Assembly (NCBI GenBank): GCA_026005035.1
Contig: BPKH01000004.1
Coordinates: 1 to 64,000, forward strand
Origin: Porticoccaceae bacterium
GTDB lineage: Bacteria > Pseudomonadota > Gammaproteobacteria > Pseudomonadales > Porticoccaceae
Direction of reading: 5' to 3'
Length of the DNA: 64,000 nucleotides
The position numbers and the translations under genes are program-made. Within the stretch, counting starts at the first letter, position 1; each line of letters starts with the position of its first letter. Below are positions 62,297-64,000 of the stretch, in pieces. The notes below the pieces were generated by a model, which had not been told where the DNA came from, made no database searches, and saw only the letters and a list, made by a program, of their open reading frames with translations.

Positions 62297-63550
62297 ATGG
62301 ACGCGGTAGGGTACGTGCGGGAGCTGGGGCGGCGGGCGCGCGGCGCGCAGCGGCTGCTGGCGCGCAGTGGGCGGGAGGTCAAGGACCGCGCCCTCCTGGC
62401 CACCGCCGAGGCCCTGGACGCGGCGCGGCGGGAGCTCCTGCGCGCCAATGAGCGGGACCTGGGGGCGGCGCGCGCCGCCGGGCTCGGGGAGGCGCTGCTC
62501 GACCGCCTGGAGATCACCCCCGCCCGGATCGACGCCATGATCGAAGGGCTCTCCCAGGTGGCCGCCCTGCCCGATCCGGTGGGCGAGGTCGAGCGCCTCC
62601 AGGTGCGCCCCTCGGGGATCCGGGTGGGCCGGATGCGGGTGCCCATCGGCGTGGTGGCCATCGTCTACGAGTCGCGTCCCAACGTGACTGTGGATGCGGC
62701 GAGCCTGTGCCTCAAAGCGGGCAACGCGGCCATCCTGCGCGGCGGCTCCGAGGCCCTCCACTCCAACCAGGCACTGGCCGCCTGCATTGCCCGGGGGCTG
62801 GCCGCCGCGGGGCTCCCGGAAGGGGCGGTGCAGGTGGTGGACACCACCGACCGCGCGGTGGTGGGCGCGCTGGTCTCGAGCCCCGAGTGGATCGACCTGG
62901 TGGTCCCCAGGGGCGGTCGCGGCCTGATCGAGCGGATCGCCGCCGAGGCGCGGGTGCCGGTGCTCAAGCATCTGGACGGCAACTGCCACGTCTACGTGGA
63001 CGACCGCGCCGACCTGGACAAGGCCCTGGCCATCGCCCTGAACGCCAAGACCCAACGCTACGGGGTGTGCAACGCCATGGAGACGCTGCTGGTGGCGGAG
63101 GGGGTGGCCGCGGCCTTCCTGCCCGCCGCCGCCGAAGCGTTCGCCGCTGCTGGCGTGGAACTGCGCGGCTGTCCCCGAACCCGGGCACTCGTCGACTGCC
63201 GGCCCGCTGGCGAGGAAGACTGGCGCGCCGAGTACTTGGCACCCATCCTGGCGGTGCGGGTGGTGAAGGACCTGGACGAGGCCATCGAGCACATCGCCCG
63301 CTACGGCTCGGGACACACCGAGGCGATCGTCACCGAGGACTGGGAGCGGGCCTGGCGGTTTCTGCGCGAAGTGGATTCGAGCTCGGTGATGGTCAACGCC
63401 TCGACCCGCTTTGCCGACGGCTTCGAGTACGGGCTCGGGGCGGAGATCGGCATCTCCACCGACCGACTCCACGCCCGCGGCCCGGTCGGCCTCGAGGGTC
63501 TGACCACCCAGAAATGGGTGGTCCTGGGCGACGGCCAGATCCGCACCTAG
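62297..63550 (+). CDS. proA: Gamma-glutamyl phosphate reductase
   Basis: The 417-residue aldehyde dehydrogenase-family enzyme makes glutamate semialdehyde for proline synthesis. [21 protein letters not shown] (about 115-135), the active-site cysteine in [18 protein letters not shown] (near 258) and [26 protein letters not shown]-type family blocks are present. GTAGTG precedes the ATG; TATAAT at 62260-62265 is a good -10 with no clear -35. The 207-base gap before the gene shows nothing else I can identify. nadD begins directly after its stop. Confidence 0.96.
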   Translation: MDAVGYVRELGRRARGAQRLLARSGREVKDRALLATAEALDAARRELLRANERDLGAARAAGLGEALLDRLEITPARIDAMIEGLSQVAALPDPVGEVERLQVRPSGIRVGRMRVPIGVVAIVYESRPNVTVDAASLCLKAGNAAILRGGSEALHSNQALAACIARGLAAAGLPEGAVQVVDTTDRAVVGALVSSPEWIDLVVPRGGRGLIERIAAEARVPVLKHLDGNCHVYVDDRADLDKALAIALNAKTQRYGVCNAMETLLVAEGVAAAFLPAAAEAFAAAGVELRGCPRTRALVDCRPAGEEDWRAEYLAPILAVRVVKDLDEAIEHIARYGSGHTEAIVTEDWERAWRFLREVDSSSVMVNASTRFADGFEYGLGAEIGISTDRLHARGPVGLEGLTTQKWVVLGDGQIRT

Positions 63551-64000
63551 GTGGCCATCGGGGTTTTCGGCGGGACCTTCGACCCGGTGCACATCGGGCA
63601 CCTGCGGCTCGCCGTCGAACTCCTCGAGCTCGTGCCCCTCAGGCGGATGCTGCTCGTTCCCGCGGCGGACCCGCCCCACCGGGAGCGCCCGCACGCCGCC
63701 GCCCGGCACCGCCTCGCCATGCTCTCGCTGGCCGTGGCGGGCGAGCCGCGGTTGGCGGTGGACCGCCGGGAGCTCGACCGCCCCGGTCCCTCCTACACCT
63801 ACGACACCCTGGCGTCGCTGCGCGCCGAGCTGGGCCCTGCAGAGCCCCTGTGCCTGTGCCTCGGGCTCGACGCCTTCGCGGAGCTTGCCACCTGGCACCG
63901 CTGGCGCGAGCTCGCCGAGCTCGCCCACCTGGTGGTGGCCGCGCGCCCGGGGGCGGCGCTGCCCCGCGCGGGCCCCCTGGCGTCCTGGCTGGGCACGCGG
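63551..64000 (+). CDS. nadD: Nicotinate-nucleotide adenylyltransferase (3' end outside window)
   Basis: The first 150 residues are visible; the frame is open to the right edge. The nucleotidyltransferase motif GVFGGTFDPVHIGHLRLA (4-21) with its HxxH-type IGH, LLVPAADPPHR and the LCLGLDAFAELATWHRW block are diagnostic of NadD, which makes deamido-NAD from NaMN. The GTG immediately follows the proA TAG, so the two are co-transcribed, in the conserved proA-nadD order. Confidence 0.92.
   Translation, partial: MAIGVFGGTFDPVHIGHLRLAVELLELVPLRRMLLVPAADPPHRERPHAAARHRLAMLSLAVAGEPRLAVDRRELDRPGPSYTYDTLASLRAELGPAEPLCLCLGLDAFAELATWHRWRELAELAHLVVAARPGAALPRAGPLASWLGTR

Overview
The window is a GC-rich (roughly 70% or more by eye), very gene-dense stretch of a gammaproteobacterial chromosome. 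Gene order closely follows conserved Pseudomonas/Chromatiales-type blocks: yggS-proC-yggT, metX-metW-DUF4426-rdgB-hemW, pilT-pilU, gshB-tonB-yqgE-ruvX beside pilGHIJK-chpABC, grpE-dnaK-dnaJ-dapB-carA-carB-greA, rhodanese-secB, ntrBC-glnA-thiI-typA, mpl-ubiX and proA-nadD. A pyrophosphate-type phosphofructokinase, an NhaD Na+/H+ antiporter and a small c-type cytochrome would suit a purple-sulfur/sulfur-oxidising or halophilic lineage (Ectothiorhodospiraceae-like), but that placement is inference. I saw no rRNA, tRNA, IS element, prophage or CRISPR array. No gap between genes exceeds 300 bases; the largest are 40971-41240 and 51202-51463, and both carry regulatory sites.

Region 1 (1-11318, all minus strand): a TonB-dependent receptor and a Tat-exported PhoD-type phosphatase sit downstream of six 7-bp repeats at an exact 11-bp period, which reads as a tandem Pho box. 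Upstream lies a tightly packed set: yggS, proC, yggT, yggU-like, pyk, metX, metW, DUF4426, rdgB, hemW. Many of these junctions are GTGA, TGATG or ATGA overlaps.

Region 2 (11370-26288): twitching motility. It holds the retraction ATPases pilT and pilU, the minus-strand block gshB-tonB-yqgE-ruvX, and the complete Pil-Chp chemosensory operon (pilG, pilH, pilI, pilJ, pilK, chpA, chpB, chpC). ChpA is a compact version with four His-containing HPt domains. PilJ has an extra acidic tail.

Region 3 (26294-34921): cytochrome c; argA; argE, which carries a single-base frameshift; a GspE/PilB-family ATPase overlapping glnE; and ilvE.

Region 4 (35010-47067): grpE-dnaK-dnaJ with two sigma-32-like promoters, then dapB, nhaD (minus strand), carAB, greA, a rhodanese and secB. 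The carA leader contains an 8-codon peptide and a textbook intrinsic terminator with an alternative pairing, so it looks like an attenuator.

Region 5 (47071-54840): nitrogen control. glnA and ntrBC each have their own sigma-54 promoter and NtrC box(es), so NtrC probably activates its own operon. With glnE, and with the adenylylation-site motif in GlnA, most of the glutamine-synthetase control circuit lies in this window. thiI and typA follow.

Region 6 (54818-64000): a membrane protein with a degenerate GGDEF motif but an intact RxxD I-site (candidate c-di-GMP receptor) overlapping dtd, then PPi-phosphofructokinase, mpl, ubiX, a two-CBS protein, fumC, a DUF4124 protein, proA and the start of nadD.

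Convergent gene pairs repeatedly overlap at their 3' ends (glnE/ilvE, dapB/nhaD, dtd/pfp, fumC/DUF4124), showing how compact the chromosome is.
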